This document shows positions 62,414 to 64,000 of a DNA stretch of 64,000 nucleotides, one piece after another. Every line of letters starts with the position of its first letter. The first letter of the stretch is position 1. This stretch comes from Tritrichomonas musculus (lineage: Eukaryota > Parabasalia > Tritrichomonadida > Tritrichomonadidae), in contig JAPFFF010000005.1 in assembly GCA_039105265.1 (NCBI GenBank), positions 1,364,001 through 1,428,000 of the forward strand. The letters are read 5' to 3'. The translations under genes and the position numbers were made by a program. Below the pieces are notes generated by a model that was not told the origin of the DNA, made no database searches, and was given only the letters and a program-made list of their open reading frames with translations.

Positions 62414-62722
62414 ATGTCTGAACAGAATCAACAAAACAACCCAACAGTTCAAAAAAGCTCAGAAAACAATAATAATACACTACAGAATCAACAAGGAGCT
62501 TATCATCCTCAACAGCGACCACCAGGCCCACCAGCTTATCATCCTCATCCTGGCAAGCAAGGTAAACCAGGATCTCCACCATATTTGCCTCCAAAAGGAA
62601 AACCAGGATCAGCACCTTATCAACATCAATTTGGCCCACCTAGAGTAGCACCATATCAACCATCATCAAATCAAAAAGGTAGAGCTAATGGATTTACTCC
62701 TGGCCCACCAAAAGGAAAGTGA
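62414..62722 (+). CDS. Pro/Gln/Gly-rich small protein
   Basis: A 102-residue protein starting at ATG 62414. The N-terminal 30 residues are Gln/Asn-rich. The rest is Pro/Gly/Lys/Tyr-rich with loose repeats (AYHPHPGKQGKPGSPPYLPP, then KGKPGSAPYQ, VAPYQPSSNQ). It is disordered, with no signal peptide or transmembrane segment. The Pro-rich PPxY-like and KPGSxPY units could bind WW or SH3 domains, and an SH3 protein is encoded at 50.3-51.3 kb; that link is speculation. The stop codon TGA is followed at once by TAAA. Codon use is gene-like and a clear ATG is present, so it is considered real. Confidence 0.6.
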   Translation: MSEQNQQNNPTVQKSSENNNNTLQNQQGAYHPQQRPPGPPAYHPHPGKQGKPGSPPYLPPKGKPGSAPYQHQFGPPRVAPYQPSSNQKGRANGFTPGPPKGK

Positions 62723-64000
62723 TAAAATTACTTTAGTCTTGAATAGTTTAACCTTCGATTTGATTTTATACGGATATTATTACTTTACAGATCCTAATAT
62801 CATTTATCTAATTAAATCTTAACTATTATTATCTTTATTATATATTTTATTTTAATATAATTTTATAAATGTGAAGGTATCTAACTTCGCTATCATTGTT
62901 TTTTTCAAAATAATTTCAAAAGCATTTGTTTTCTATATAAAAAAGTATTGATGTTACTTCTTCAATTTTGAGCAGAGGTAGACCCCTGGGCATGACGCAA
63001 TCTCTGTTAAAAAAGTCTGATATTCTAAACATAGATCAAGATTCGTGCATGTATAATGAAATATATCTATTTTATATGATTATTTAATATTGAGACTCTT
63101 AAACGATTTCTATATTCATTGAAAAAAATTCAATTAGACTATCTATATATAGAAAAAACAAATTTGAGGAAAAACTCGAAACTCAACAGAAGAAACGAAT
63201 CAGATTTGGTAGAATTTTATTAATGGATGCCTTAATAATCTAAATCATAAATTATGAGTTTCGCTTATTGTTCATTCTTGGTTGACATGCCTCTTTTTGA
63301 GCCAAAATAATTTTCATTTTATTTACAAAATTCGATCATTAGCACTTTATCTGTGTCAATATAAAAATGCAATTATCTTTAAGTTAAGTATTTTGAATCA
63401 TCAAGATAATAATTAGTAAATAATTTCATTATTTATGTTAAATTATTTTATAATAATATTATAATAAAAAATATTTTAAAAATGTTATAATAACTAATAT
63501 TTTTTTCAAATTTGATAATAAAATATTTATAAATTTTTAGAAAACAACTCCAATAATTTTTCTAAAATGTATATTCAAAATTGAAAGAGTTGTACTCAAT
63601 TTTAATATTATAAATTCATTAATATTACAATATTTTATAAACATATCAAGCAACAAAACGATGATTTAAATTAATTATAAAATATGTTATATCTCTTTAT
63701 AGATATAATCCGAAATGAGCATATCAAAATTCATTCTCATTTCAAAAGAAAATAAATTTATCAGGTAAAAAAATGGAGGCAGGCACCCAAGAGGACCAGG
63801 AGGCCAACCTCAAGATGACTGCGCTATTTGCGATAATTTTACAAAAATCCATTATAATTTCAATTTTGATCAATTTTTATCAATCTGCTTAAATGTTTCA
63901 TAAAACTCAGTTAATTATTCTAGTTCTTGTTTTTATTTTGCATTTCATTGAAAGGTAATGACTAAAATTTTAATCCGACTTTCTTTCTACAAATATTAAT
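62723..64000. other. Terminal spacer with one GC-rich fragment
   Basis: Mostly AT-rich. At 63774-63834 a sudden GC-rich stretch encodes Gly/Pro/Gln residues and QPQDDCAICDNF in one frame, without an ATG in that frame. It could be a gene fragment or an exon. Nothing else is recognised up to the window end. Confidence 0.35.

Overview
This window looks like parabasalid (trichomonad) nuclear DNA, most probably an AT-rich relative of Tritrichomonas. That is an inference from several signs: very AT-rich spacers; compact genes that are nearly all intronless with very short leaders; trichomonad-type start signals just upstream of ATGs (TCAYW initiators, and an M3 plus CCTTT (M5) pair before the uL23 gene); TAAA tracts overlapping or touching stop codons; one very short intron with a CTAAC branch-like motif; and protein families typical of trichomonads. 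No rRNA, CRISPR array or prokaryotic operon was seen.

Layout. 1-6.1 kb is a transposon graveyard: a small TA-flanked inverted-repeat element, a PIF1-type helicase remnant, a broken transposase-like gene, and a 1.77-kb pogo/Tigger-like element with long terminal inverted repeats. 6.8-14.8 kb is a gene block: a coiled-coil protein, a VPS9-domain protein, ribosomal protein uL23, a Vps18-like RING protein lacking its propeller half, a small lipid-anchor candidate, and a PAK/STE20-like kinase. 14.8-35.6 kb is about 21 kb with no intact gene. It holds at least five inverted-repeat elements, including a TTAA-flanked one, a fold-back element built of 34-bp and 20-bp tandem repeats, and 0.8 to 3.2-kb TA-flanked elements, plus one broken transposase-like gene.

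35.6-38.9 kb is a compositionally distinct island. It carries an intact DEAD/DEAH-type helicase, two small proteins sharing a helical motif, a structured non-coding stretch and a tRNA-like gene. It resembles a captured replicon or virus-like element and is the most unusual part of the window.

40.6-62.7 kb is a second gene block: an ER-type membrane protein, a HOOK-like coiled-coil protein, a class 3 lipase, a Rab GTPase with Ser at the catalytic Gln position, a calmodulin-like protein with a short intron, a carrier-like membrane protein, two winged-helix DNA-binding candidates, a BAR/SH3-like protein, a PIAS/Siz SUMO ligase, three large cytoskeletal proteins (two of them sharing a divergent promoter), and a Pro/Gln-rich small protein.

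Functionally, a VPS9 exchange factor, a Rab5/Rab24-like GTPase, a Vps18-like HOPS/CORVET subunit and a BAR/SH3 protein all belong to endolysosomal trafficking. The coiled-coil, HOOK, MSP-like and EF-hand proteins point to the elaborate trichomonad cytoskeleton. They are neighbours but not an operon. Several gene starts given here are the first real ATG rather than the longest open frame.
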